A stretch of 45,600 nt of DNA from a virus: the IMG/VR virus record IMGVR_UViG_3300046691_000114, positions 1-45,600 of that record. One strand, 5' to 3'. A program made the translations under genes and the position numbers. Position 1 is the stretch's first letter; each line of letters starts with the position of its first letter. Under the pieces are notes generated by a model, which made no database searches, was not told the origin of the DNA, and worked only from the letters and a program-made list of their open reading frames with translations. This document shows positions 6,439-13,183 of the stretch, piece by piece.

Positions 6439-6612
6439 GCAACGCAGCCTTTCAATTTGTTAACTCTTGGAGTGAAAACGGGTTTTTGCACGAGATTCGT
6501 ACATTGGTGCAATTGACACAACATGGTGAGCTTGCGTACCCGTGTAAGGGTTGCGCGATTGACACCCTCACTACTTCATTAACTCTAACACCGCTGCAAC
6601 AGGAGCATAACC
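6439..6612. promoter_or_regulatory. divergent intergenic region with two plus-strand TTGACA boxes
   Basis: This 174-bp gap separates the minus-strand integrase operon from the plus-strand regulator cluster. Two perfect TTGACA hexamers in the context ATTGACAC occur on the plus strand (6513-6518 and 6559-6564). The -10 regions are poor matches to TATAAT, so either the promoters are activator dependent or the host sigma factor tolerates weak -10 boxes. This is the likely genetic switch region. Confidence 0.45.
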
Positions 6613-7260
6613 GTGGCAAAAGAGCCGTTAATCATCGATCGATTTAGGATCGTTGCTGAGTGTGGCGCTGAGCAATTAGGACACGTTCTAGCTACCCTCG
6701 CCCGGCTGGGTATCACTGACGTTGGGTATGAATTGACAACAGATGTCCACACCTTTGGAAGCAATCAGCCCGCCAAGCGCTTTGAAGTTTCGGGCAATGA
6801 ATTTGCAGCGGCATGGGTGCAGGAACAGAATCAAGCGTTCCGCGCCAAGGACTTAGTAGACCACTTCAACGCCAACGGTCGTAATGGCGCTTCCGCATAT
6901 CCCACGCTGCGAGAAATGTTAGAGCGCAAGACCGTCAGCAAACGTGACGACGGTTTGTATGAGCGAATCGTTCTCCAGATCGCAGCGCCGACAAGCAAGC
7001 CAACGGCTAGCCCTGAGTTGCCGCTAGGCGAGGCGGTACAGGAAGAAAAGAAGCACGACACCACGAATCGCTTTGAGGCTGAGAAGTTCATAGCCAAGCG
7101 TAAGACAGTCACAGCTAAGCAGCTTCGTGAACTGTTCAAGGAGCAGGGGCGCAACGGCCACAGCGCCAGCCCGCTACTCGTCAAGCTGAAAGACGCCGGA
7201 TTGCTCAAGCCAGTTGATGGCGTTCCCGGCAGCTACGAAGTGGTCAAGCAACACGCCTAA
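6613..7260 (+). CDS. putative DNA-binding regulator with two repeated C-terminal domains
   Basis: A GTG at 6613 follows a good Shine-Dalgarno (AGGAG, 7-nt gap). The 215-residue protein contains an internal duplication: residues 76-117 and 166-209 share the pattern AKxLxxxFxxxGRNGxSAxPxLxxL followed by a short beta hairpin ending in Y-E. The helical part plus hairpin looks like a winged-helix unit, so the protein may bind DNA as a tandem reader. The N-terminal 70 residues are a separate alpha/beta domain. As first gene of the plus-strand cluster it is the best candidate for a maintenance repressor, shared with the next gene. I do not recognise the family; function is inferred from context. Confidence 0.65.
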   Translation: MAKEPLIIDRFRIVAECGAEQLGHVLATLARLGITDVGYELTTDVHTFGSNQPAKRFEVSGNEFAAAWVQEQNQAFRAKDLVDHFNANGRNGASAYPTLREMLERKTVSKRDDGLYERIVLQIAAPTSKPTASPELPLGEAVQEEKKHDTTNRFEAEKFIAKRKTVTAKQLRELFKEQGRNGHSASPLLVKLKDAGLLKPVDGVPGSYEVVKQHA

Positions 7261-7294
7261 TCCTTCCCTCTAAAGCCCTGCGGAGAACCCCAAG

Positions 7295-7639
7295 ATGGCA
7301 AAGACGACAACCAAGACATCCGGTCGCATGCGTTTGTATCGATCTTATAACTTTGTCGATAAAGATCCCGGCATCGATAAGATGAGAACAATCGTCCAGG
7401 ACGAATTGGGACGCGGCAAAGGCGTAGCTCAGAAACTCTCTACGCTGTCCAACGTCGGCGCTAGCACCATTGACAACTGGTTCAACGGCAAAACCCGCAG
7501 GCCGCAGCATACCACGATGGCCGCTGCGATGGCTGCGCTAGGCTACCAGTGGACGTTGGTTCAAGAGAAGCCAATCACGGACTATGAGGCCGAGCTTAAG
7601 AAGGCGGCGCGGTGGCATGAGGCGCAGGCTAAGAAATGA
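7295..7639 (+). CDS. helix-turn-helix regulator, repressor candidate
   Basis: The ATG at 7295 has GGAG upstream. This 114-residue protein carries a central helix-turn-helix of lambda-repressor/XRE character: LSTLSNVGASTIDNWFNG, residues about 47-64, followed by KTRRPQHTTMAAAMAALG, the usual third and fourth helix. The N-terminus is basic, and the C-terminus is a charged helix that could dimerise. It lacks an S24 autopeptidase domain, so induction by RecA-type cleavage is unlikely. Together with the tandem-domain gene upstream it probably sets lysogeny. The stop overlaps the next start (AAATGA). Confidence 0.75.
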   Translation: MAKTTTKTSGRMRLYRSYNFVDKDPGIDKMRTIVQDELGRGKGVAQKLSTLSNVGASTIDNWFNGKTRRPQHTTMAAAMAALGYQWTLVQEKPITDYEAELKKAARWHEAQAKK

Positions 7640-7953
7640 AATTCGCTTGGCTGACCAACCCGAGGGTATGGGTCTGGCTAATGGCCGTTCACGCTGCCGT
7701 GGTCGGATCATGCCTTGTGTCCTTATACCTCACTGAGACGTGGGATAATTGGTCGATAGCAAACGCGGCTATTGCCGGGTTCAGCGCAGCCAGCGCCTAC
7801 AATGCCCACTTACACCAGCGGCTCAGCGGTGCATTTCAGTTGATGCATATGGCTTATGAACAGCTCAATAGGGCGTTCGCCAAGCTGCTAGCCGCTAGAG
7901 CTGAGGAGCTAGAGGAGCAGGAACATGGGTGTTCGATTGCGCCTAAATCCTGA
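7636..7953 (+). CDS. membrane protein with C-terminal coiled coil, 105 aa
   Basis: The ATG at 7636 overlaps the stop of the repressor candidate (ATGA). Two hydrophobic stretches, about residues 11-31 (VWVWLMAVHAAVVGSCLVSLY) and 41-56, suggest one or two membrane spans, followed by a helical, Glu-rich tail (LLAARAEELEEQE). A membrane protein made with lysogeny regulators could act in superinfection exclusion; this is speculation from context. Confidence 0.65.
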   Translation: MKFAWLTNPRVWVWLMAVHAAVVGSCLVSLYLTETWDNWSIANAAIAGFSAASAYNAHLHQRLSGAFQLMHMAYEQLNRAFAKLLAARAEELEEQEHGCSIAPKS

Positions 7954-8185
7954 TGACATCAGCGCACTCAACCTCCTAAGGGAGTGGCGCTGTAAGAACG
8001 AGCTGTGTGGCGAGAGGCATAGCGGGCCATCATCGCACGGCGCACCATGGAAGTGGTGTCCGAAATGCGGGGCATCGTCCCGGCGCATCAACGTCGTTGT
8101 GCAGTCTCAGGAAGAAGCCGCCTTCGTAGAGAAGAAGCTACGCGCAAGCGCAGCAGAGATAACCGCCAAGTATCGGGCGGTATAG
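7925..8185 (+). CDS. zinc-ribbon protein, 86 aa
   Basis: The ATG at 7925 lies inside the end of the preceding gene and has GGAGCAGGA upstream. Two Cys pairs, CKNELC (about 23-28) and CPKC (about 45-48), can form a zinc ribbon. The C-terminal half is a charged helix. It is the last gene of the plus-strand cluster and is followed by a terminator. The function is unknown; it could bind nucleic acid. Confidence 0.65.
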   Translation: MGVRLRLNPDDISALNLLREWRCKNELCGERHSGPSSHGAPWKWCPKCGASSRRINVVVQSQEEAAFVEKKLRASAAEITAKYRAV

Positions 8186-8198
8186 GACTCGGTTTCCC

Positions 8199-8244
8199 GG
8201 CTAGGTCGCCTCTAGTCGGGAGCAGAGGCGGGGCGGTGCCTAGC
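8199..8244 (+). other. stable two-part hairpin after the plus-strand cluster
   Basis: GCTAGG (8199-8204) pairs with CCTAGC (8239-8244), and inside it CGCCTCT (8206-8212) pairs with AGAGGCG (8224-8230). No T-run follows. It precedes the terminator at 8265-8312 and may stabilise the 3' end of the transcript. Confidence 0.45.
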
Positions 8245-8264
8245 ACGGTCGCCGCAACGCGGGC

Positions 8265-8312
8265 GGGGCGGATTATGGTTCTGTGAGGGTTCCAGACATC
8301 CGCCCCGTCTTT
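8265..8312 (+). terminator. intrinsic terminator of the plus-strand cluster
   Basis: GGGGCGGAT (8265-8273) pairs perfectly with ATCCGCCCC (8298-8306), followed by GTCTTT on the plus strand. The T-run is short. It lies at the convergence point of the plus-strand regulators and the minus-strand accessory genes. Confidence 0.65.
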
Positions 8313-8314
8313 AA

Positions 8315-8623
8315 TCAGCGGCGTTTACCATAGACCGGCGTTGTCGGTCCAGCGAATGGGCTAGGCAGTTGAGCCATTCTCATTGTGTGTTTGATTGAGG
8401 CCTCCTTTGCCTCCTTAGGGGCCATGTTTCCCATACGCCTGACAAGTTCAGCCAGCTCAGCCCATTCATCCACGTTGTTGTTAAAGCCGTTAGCGGCTAG
8501 CTCCGATGCACGTTCATAGTCCCGTCGCTTGTCGTCGCGCTTTGTGAGGGGTTCGCGAACAACCTTGGGTTCCTTGTGTCCGAGCTGGCGAGCGATTGCC
8601 TTGGCGGTCAGCTTCTTAGCCAT
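8315..8623 (-). CDS. hypothetical protein, 102 aa
   Basis: The product is not recognised. I chose the ATG at 8623 because AAGGA lies 6 nt upstream; the longer frame to 8644 lacks this. The protein is basic and helical, with a Lys/Arg-rich N-terminus (MAKKLTAKAIARQLGHKEPK) that could be a short DNA-binding helix-turn-helix, and a C-terminal proline-rich tail ending GKRR. It is the last gene of the minus-strand accessory block, convergent with the regulator cluster. Confidence 0.6.
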   Translation of the reverse strand: MAKKLTAKAIARQLGHKEPKVVREPLTKRDDKRRDYERASELAANGFNNNVDEWAELAELVRRMGNMAPKEAKEASIKHTMRMAQLPSPFAGPTTPVYGKRR

Positions 8624-8725
8624 TCCAAATCCTTGTAGATGCACGGTTGCAGATGATTGCCCATCATCAGGCAGCGCGTAACGCTGCGACCGTCGCGCGG
8701 TACAGGAACCGCGCTAGGTTTCGGG

Positions 8726-8998
8726 CTAGATAACTTGAAGGCCGCTTAGTTGGCTCAGGCGTTCAGCCACGCAATCAACGTCAGCGCGGGTAGGGCAATC
8801 GGTAATGGCCTCAGTGCCGCCGCCCTTGAGCATGCCGTACACAGTCCAAAACTCCGCCTCATCGTCAGCGATCCCGCCAATGATATGGCCGGGATTTTCC
8901 TTGTCCTCGATGCACCCGCCGATAACGAGCCAACGATAGGCGGACCAGTTAGGAGCAACGCCGCCAGCGCAGCAGTTGAACAAATCATCATTGGTCAT
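8726..8998 (-). CDS. hypothetical protein, 90 aa
   Basis: The product is not recognised. The ATG at 8998 overlaps the stop of the upstream gene (ATGA), which favours it over the ATG at 9007. The protein is acidic with four Cys spread along it (NCCAGG, GGCIED, ITDCPT, DVDC) and looks like a small compact alpha/beta fold. Confidence 0.6.
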   Translation of the reverse strand: MTNDDLFNCCAGGVAPNWSAYRWLVIGGCIEDKENPGHIIGGIADDEAEFWTVYGMLKGGGTEAITDCPTRADVDCVAERLSQLSGLQVI

Positions 8999-9447
8999 GC
9001 TGCCCATCTCTCCAGCTCATCCTCTGAATAGACCGGCTCATCAGCCTGCCAATTCCAGTTAGGAATATCGATGGTTAGGAGCGTGGTGGTTTTCCAACCG
9101 CCTTTAGTTCTGTCCTGACGACACCAGATGACAGAGCTAACCCGCGCCTCAAGTTTGCCAGTGGTCAACACCACATCTTCCCAAACACAAACAGCAGTGC
9201 AGTCCGTAGGGATGGCCAACCCGTCACGCGTGGCCAGCCACGTTGCGTATTCCTTGGCCTTCTCGGTGGTGACTTCCTTCTTAGTGCCAGTGCTAGCCGT
9301 ACTAACAAGACGCTGACCACGATAAGAGCGGCGGTAGCGAGGGCCAGCGGTGTTGATCCAAACCTTGCGAGGTAGCGGGCCATAGACCGCAGGCATTTTG
9401 CCGTAAGCATCATAGCCGTGCATGAACCCTGTAACTTTCCAAGCCAT
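8995..9447 (-). CDS. hypothetical protein, 150 aa
   Basis: The product is not recognised. The ATG at 9447 gives a 150-residue protein rich in Trp and Tyr, with a basic N-terminal third (RYRRSYRGQR about 37-46) and an acidic C-terminus. It lies directly downstream of ardC with a 41-bp gap. Its stop is coupled to the next start. It may act with ArdC as a host-defence counter, but only the position suggests this. Confidence 0.6.
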   Translation of the reverse strand: MAWKVTGFMHGYDAYGKMPAVYGPLPRKVWINTAGPRYRRSYRGQRLVSTASTGTKKEVTTEKAKEYATWLATRDGLAIPTDCTAVCVWEDVVLTTGKLEARVSSVIWCRQDRTKGGWKTTTLLTIDIPNWNWQADEPVYSEDELERWAA

Positions 9448-9488
9448 CTAACAGTCTCCGATATGTGAGGATTACGAAGGTGTAAGAG

Positions 9489-10403
9489 TTAAGCCGCAAG
9501 AGCGGCTTGTTCTTCGTCGTCGGCGGTTACCGCAGTGTGGTCAGCCATCAAGTAGTCAACAGCCTGCTGAGCCTTGCTAGCAGCGGTGAAGATGGCCCGG
9601 CTATCGCTCTTAAGGAGCTTGATCCATGAGGCAATGTAACCGGCATGCCTCAAGTCACCCTCAATCCCAAAGTGTGCGCAAGTGAAAGCCGCGCCTAGCT
9701 CAGCTACCAATTCCTCAGCGGCGTAAGCCTGATCACCAAAGCGCTTACCGAATACCCGGTCACAACGCTTCTTAGCACCAGTCCAATGCACCAGCTCATG
9801 AGCTAGCGTCGCGCTGTAACCGGCTGCATTCTTGAACGCGGCTAGCACTGGCATTTGCACCAGATCATAGCCCGGCGAATAGAATGCCTTGTTGCCACCA
9901 TGCTGAACACGGGCACCACTGCGAGCAACCCATGCGCTGAACTCAGGCGAGGGCGCATCAACAGGCGAGGGCGGTACAGGTTCCAAGTCGTCACGCTTGC
10001 CATAGTATTCAGTAGGCAAGCCGTCACACTGCGATACGTTGAACACAGTGTATTCCTTGAGCATGGGAATTTTCTTGTCCTCGCCATTGGTCTTATCTTT
10101 GACCGTGAGAGGCATATAGAAATAAATCTTGTGGCCGTGTTCGCCTTTGCGAACAGTGCCGCCAGCCATCTTTGCTTGCTGGAACGTTACATAGGCTGGC
10201 ACTTCAAAGCCGGGCAGCATGCCAAGCAACAGGATGTTGATACCCCGATACGGCTTGCGAGTTGAGGCGTTGTAAGGAAGGGCGATAGAGACACCGCCTT
10301 TGATTGAGCGTGACCACGGCTTAACCCATGGTGCGAAACCGTTCTCAAGTTCAGCGACAATCCGGTTAGTGACAGTGGCATAAAGATCGCGGCCAATGGC
10401 CAT
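9489..10403 (-). CDS. ardC: ArdC-like anti-restriction protein with zincin metallopeptidase domain
   Basis: This 304-residue protein has the two-part ArdC layout: an N-terminal ssDNA-binding domain (about 1-135, beginning DLYATVTNRIVAELENG and including PWVKPW and PYRGINILLL), and a C-terminal zincin-like domain with HELVHW (His202, Glu203, His206) and a downstream AAEELVAELG helix (Glu about 231/235) supplying the third ligand. Known ArdC proteins from plasmids protect incoming DNA from type I and II restriction. The ATG at 10403 has GGAGG 7 nt upstream. Placed in the accessory/early block, it would act soon after DNA entry. A structured non-coding segment lies directly upstream. Confidence 0.9.
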   Translation of the reverse strand: MAIGRDLYATVTNRIVAELENGFAPWVKPWSRSIKGGVSIALPYNASTRKPYRGINILLLGMLPGFEVPAYVTFQQAKMAGGTVRKGEHGHKIYFYMPLTVKDKTNGEDKKIPMLKEYTVFNVSQCDGLPTEYYGKRDDLEPVPPSPVDAPSPEFSAWVARSGARVQHGGNKAFYSPGYDLVQMPVLAAFKNAAGYSATLAHELVHWTGAKKRCDRVFGKRFGDQAYAAEELVAELGAAFTCAHFGIEGDLRHAGYIASWIKLLKSDSRAIFTAASKAQQAVDYLMADHTAVTADDEEQAALAA

Positions 10404-10446
10404 GGCAAAGCCTCCAATATTGACAGATCAGGGTCAGGGAATTAGT

Positions 10447-10948
10447 TTGGGAGGTGAGAGGCAGCACGGCTAATGCTGCCCCTCGTCTCTAAGTTGCTAG
10501 ATCAGGTAGAGGGCGAGACTTATTGTTAGGTCTCGCCCTTTCCATTTCCAGCTTAGAGACAGCACGATGCAAGGCATCGATGCCCCTCCCAAGTTGCCAT
10601 CATCCTCGCTTGATGGTTCAGCGTTCCTGCCGTGTTGGCAGGTAGGAAGCCACGCGATGCAATGGCCTCTTATCTGCCAACTCAGCGCAAGCTAGGCGAG
10701 CAATGCGTTAGGGCTTGTTAGCCTCTATGAACCATTGCCAAGCGTTGCTTGCATGAGTTGGTACTAACGATGTCAAACAGCGTGAGAGGCTATGGCGTGT
10801 TGGCAGTGTGTGCCGTGTGAACCCGTAGCAATCTCGTTTCGTGGGTTCATTTATAGTAAGGCTGGCAATCGTTACGCAAGTGCGGGTATTGCATACCAGC
10901 GATTCGCTTATGCATAGCTGTTACGCTCATGCAAGCCTTACGCACTTG
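10447..10948 (-). ncRNA. candidate large structured non-coding RNA (about 500 nt)
   Basis: The 582-bp gap between ardC and the next gene has no open frame of note but is packed with nested complementary segments. TTGGGAGG (10447-10454) pairs with CCTCCCAA (10585-10592) and encloses three arms: GGCAGCA/TGCTGCC (10460-10466/10474-10480), GTCTCTAAG/CTTAGAGAC (10485-10493/10552-10560) capped by GGGCGAGAC/GTCTCGCCC (10511-10519/10530-10538), and GATGC/GCATC (10566-10578). Next come CCATCA/TGATGG (10597-10616) and CCTGCC/GGCAGG (10626-10642). A rod at 10677-10761 has four stacked helices, and TGAACCC/GGGTTCA spans 10818-10849. CAAGTGCG/CGCACTTG (10877-10884/10941-10948) encloses three more hairpins. 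Strand is inferred from the minus-strand neighbours. It resembles in kind the large ornate phage RNAs (GOLLD, ROOL); homology is untested. Confidence 0.6.
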
Positions 10949-10985
10949 AATGTAATTCTCAGATTGGGAAAATTTGACCCGGCGA

Positions 10986-11177
10986 TTAGTTCGCCTTGGT
11001 GAAACCCTTTGGACCGATGACCACGCGCTTATTAGGCCCGCTCAGCTTGGCAATGATGCCAGCTAGTTCGCGCCTTGCGTCCTGCATCGCCTCATCACCG
11101 TTATCGATGCTGACAAGATCACGCATCAGCAGCGTGACGACTAGGAATCGTTCGTCGTCGGTTAGCCGTTCAAGCAT
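10986..11177 (-). CDS. hypothetical protein, 63 aa
   Basis: The product is not recognised. The ATG at 11177 has GAGG upstream. The protein is helical: an acidic N-terminal two-thirds (LERLTDDERFLVVTLLMRDL) and a basic C-terminal tail (KRVVIGPKGFTKAN). It lies just upstream of the structured non-coding region. Confidence 0.6.
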   Translation of the reverse strand: MLERLTDDERFLVVTLLMRDLVSIDNGDEAMQDARRELAGIIAKLSGPNKRVVIGPKGFTKAN

Positions 11178-11512
11178 GGGTTAGCCTCAAAGAAAAAATA
11201 CCCCACAAGACAGACACGGACACTCAGAGCGCCCCGGCTGGCCATCGCTGGCCGCGTTGCGCCCGGCTGGCGTCGTGTTGTGGTGTCGTGGTTGCTACGC
11301 GGTTCTCCACACCTCATCAACTCATTGATATCATTGATGAATGCGGTGATTAGTGCCAACCTTGGCCGATCCGCTGGCCGATGTGCCATCCCAAGGCCCG
11401 CGCCGAGGGCACCGGGGGGATTCTGCGGGGGCCAGTTGGACGCTACCCTCTCAGATTTTTGCTGAAAATCTATCGATGCCTCTAGGAAGGCCTCAGGACT
11501 CTTGTGAGCCAT
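11162..11512 (-). CDS. hypothetical protein, 116 aa
   Basis: The product is not recognised. I chose the ATG at 11512 (GGTGG upstream) over a longer start at 11539; it overlaps the end of the preceding gene by 20 bp. Residues 1-70 look like a genuine helical protein, including LALITAFINDINELM. The last 45 residues are low-complexity and Arg/Pro-rich and may be weakly constrained. The final 16 bp overlap the next gene. Confidence 0.5.
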   Translation of the reverse strand: MAHKSPEAFLEASIDFQQKSERVASNWPPQNPPGALGAGLGMAHRPADRPRLALITAFINDINELMRCGEPRSNHDTTTRRQPGATRPAMASRGALSVRVCLVGYFFFEANPCLNG

Positions 11513-11912
11513 CGTCCACCTTCGCCGGTCCTTGCACACCCGGCTGGCCTTTTATCGAATCAGTGAGCTGCTGTGTGGCTCGTTGTGCCCGTGCAACCAC
11601 TTCCTTAGCGTGTGCTAGCCCTTCGGCATGCATCTGCTCAGCTTGTTCCCATGTTGAGCAACGGGTTTGGTATCCATCGACACCATCACCAAAGATCATG
11701 GTTTCAAACAGGATCGGCGGACCCTTGCCATAGAAATTGTGATCGAGGCCGAGGAACACGGTGGACACCTGTAAGAGGCCTTCAACGTCGGTTCTGGCAA
11801 CGATCCTGTCCTTGGATTCCATCCACGTTCCCCATACCTCCAGCGTGTGGCAAGGAACGATCCTCTTGCCGACGAGGCGATAGTAGCGGGGCGCTGGAAT
11901 CGGGTTCTTCAT
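11493..11912 (-). CDS. hypothetical protein, 139 aa
   Basis: The product is not recognised. The ATG at 11912 starts 2 bp after the preceding stop. The first 90 residues are beta-rich (YYRLVGKRIVPCHTLEVWG, IVARTDVEGLLQVSTVFLGLD). A helical segment with EQAEQMHAEGLAHAKEVV follows. The N-terminal pattern is reminiscent of phage proteins that carry a small OB-like or beta-barrel domain; this is only an impression. Confidence 0.6.
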   Translation of the reverse strand: MKNPIPAPRYYRLVGKRIVPCHTLEVWGTWMESKDRIVARTDVEGLLQVSTVFLGLDHNFYGKGPPILFETMIFGDGVDGYQTRCSTWEQAEQMHAEGLAHAKEVVARAQRATQQLTDSIKGQPGVQGPAKVDDGSQES

Positions 11913-11913
11913 C

Positions 11914-12174
11914 TTAGTGAACCCGCCTAGTCGCTGCCCGCGCTGCTAGGACACGTTGAATCGATGGCGAGGCTAAGGCTTCCTCTCGCTCAGCCGTGGT
12001 CAGCTCACGCCTACCGCCATCCTCATCAAAGGCCATCAAGTGCGAACACTGTAGACAAAGGGTGATGTCCCCCGGCTGAGGGGGCGGTGCCTTGACCCCA
12101 AGGGTGCTGAGCATGTCCAGCTTGGCGGAACACACGGGGCACTGAGTAGCCTTGATCCGGTAGTTCGTCCTCAT
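11914..12174 (-). CDS. zinc-ribbon protein, 86 aa
   Basis: The ATG at 12174 overlaps the upstream stop (ATGA). A CPVC pair (about 12-15) and a CLQC pair (about 40-43) form a zinc-ribbon signature, followed by an Arg/Glu-rich helical C-terminus. The role is unknown; small zinc ribbons in early phage genes often target host transcription or nucleic acids, but nothing here identifies a partner. Confidence 0.65.
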   Translation of the reverse strand: MRTNYRIKATQCPVCSAKLDMLSTLGVKAPPPQPGDITLCLQCSHLMAFDEDGGRRELTTAEREEALASPSIQRVLAARAATRRVH

Positions 12175-12476
12175 GGCGCAACATATTCCTGGCCCAGCTC
12201 ATCACGCCTGCGGCCTGAGCCGGGGTGGCGATGCCAGCCCTGAGGCTCGCCCGTGCCATCCCATGCCAGCAAGGCCACCAAGGCTAACTCATACGAATGA
12301 TAACACCAGCGGTCCTGATAGCCCCAGCGGGCACCCATCAGACCGACAATAACGGCATTGGTGTATAGCAGAGGATAGATGGCTTTCCAGCGCCCATCAC
12401 CGAGGGGCGTAATATCCCGGTAGCCGCATTCTTGCTTAAGCCAAGTCAGGTAAGCTGCATCTTCAATGTGGCTCAT
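12171..12476 (-). CDS. hypothetical protein, 101 aa
   Basis: The product is not recognised. The ATG at 12476 has GAGG upstream; a TTG at 12488 is possible. A conserved-looking Trp/Tyr-rich block (WGYQDRWCYHSYELALVALLAW, about 50-72) suggests a helical core. The C-terminus is Gly/Arg-rich. This is the first gene after the terminator at 12492-12546 and hence the first gene of the accessory/early block. Confidence 0.6.
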   Translation of the reverse strand: MSHIEDAAYLTWLKQECGYRDITPLGDGRWKAIYPLLYTNAVIVGLMGARWGYQDRWCYHSYELALVALLAWDGTGEPQGWHRHPGSGRRRDELGQEYVAP

Positions 12477-12491
12477 GAAATGCCTCAAATG

Positions 12492-12546
12492 AAAAAGCCC
12501 GCTGTTCGCCGGGGTATTCTGGGGGGAAGGCCAGACGAACAGCGGG
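12492..12546 (-). terminator. intrinsic terminator between late and accessory/early genes
   Basis: The 11-bp perfect stem CCCGCTGTTCG/CGAACAGCGGG is followed by CTTTTT on the minus strand. It lies 16 bp before the start of the 101-aa gene and after the last genes of the late block, so it probably ends late transcription. If the TTGACA at 12658-12663 is an early promoter, the same hairpin would have to be read through. Confidence 0.85.
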
Positions 12547-12694
12547 TCTCCAATCCTCCATCACGGGTTTGGGACGCGTGGAGGTGGAACTAGTGCCCAC
12601 GGACAACTCTCTATAATCCGAGGGGGTGCAGAAGCGTTAACAACCACAACCCCGCGATGTCAACAGAGTTGTATGGGTATCGTTCCTGCATCCC
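12547..12694 (-). promoter_or_regulatory. intergenic region with a TTGACA box, possible early promoter
   Basis: No gene is visible in these 148 bp. The minus strand carries a perfect TTGACA at 12658-12663 with a weak GTTAAC-like -10 at 16 bp and ATTATAG further down. The end of the late block and start of the early block is also where T7-like genomes keep their terminal repeats, so the physical genome ends may be nearby. Confidence 0.3.
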
Positions 12695-12868
12695 TCACGG
12701 TGGGTGTTCTTCCACAAGCTTATCCCAACACTCCGAATGGAACACGTCGTCACAGATTAGAACGTTGTGGGGTTCGGTTAAGAATCCCTTGCCGGTCGCC
12801 CATCGGTAGCTGACCGAGTTAGTGCAGTAAGGGCAACGGGCGGACAGCTCCTCAATGGGTATCGCCAA
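12695..12868 (-). CDS. small CxxC/zinc-finger protein, 57 aa
   Basis: A TTG at 12868 with AAGAGG 9 nt upstream opens a 57-codon frame that overlaps the end of the preceding gene. It contains RCPYC near residue 11 and, about 30 residues on, LICDDVFHSECW, together a CxxC...C...H..C zinc-binding arrangement. The protein looks like a short treble-clef or ribbon. The frame is too small for routine callers but has a good RBS and motif. Confidence 0.55.
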   Translation of the reverse strand: MAIPIEELSARCPYCTNSVSYRWATGKGFLTEPHNVLICDDVFHSECWDKLVEEHPP

Positions 12869-13127
12869 TGGTCATAACCTCTTCACGGTTTGTTAGCTTT
12901 ACCAGCTTGAGGGTTTTGGTCCGGTCCATCTTTGCGAGGGTGCGAGCCATGGGAATGATCGAGGCTAACCGCGCCTCATCGGCTGCGATCAGCGGGGCCA
13001 TCATGCCATTAATGCTGGCAGCGCAAACCCCTTCGTTACCGTCAGCATCAACGGATATGACCGCCCAAATGCTATCGATTCGGAGCAGGGTATTCGGGGT
13101 GTCAATGAGAACGAAGTCGTCGGCCAT
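12852..13127 (-). CDS. hypothetical protein, 91 aa
   Basis: The product is not recognised. The ATG at 13127 has AAGGAG 6 nt upstream, so the longer frame running into the tRNA gene is rejected. The protein is a compact alpha/beta fold beginning DDFVLIDTPNTLLRIDSIWAV, the kind of small beta-barrel-like phage protein seen near terminase ends. It is the first gene after tRNA-Cys. Confidence 0.65.
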   Translation of the reverse strand: MADDFVLIDTPNTLLRIDSIWAVISVDADGNEGVCAASINGMMAPLIAADEARLASIIPMARTLAKMDRTKTLKLVKLTNREEVMTIGDTH

Positions 13128-13183
13128 GGCTAGCTCCTTGTGCAAGAGCGCAAACCATACAGGAACGTTACGGTTCCCGAAAG

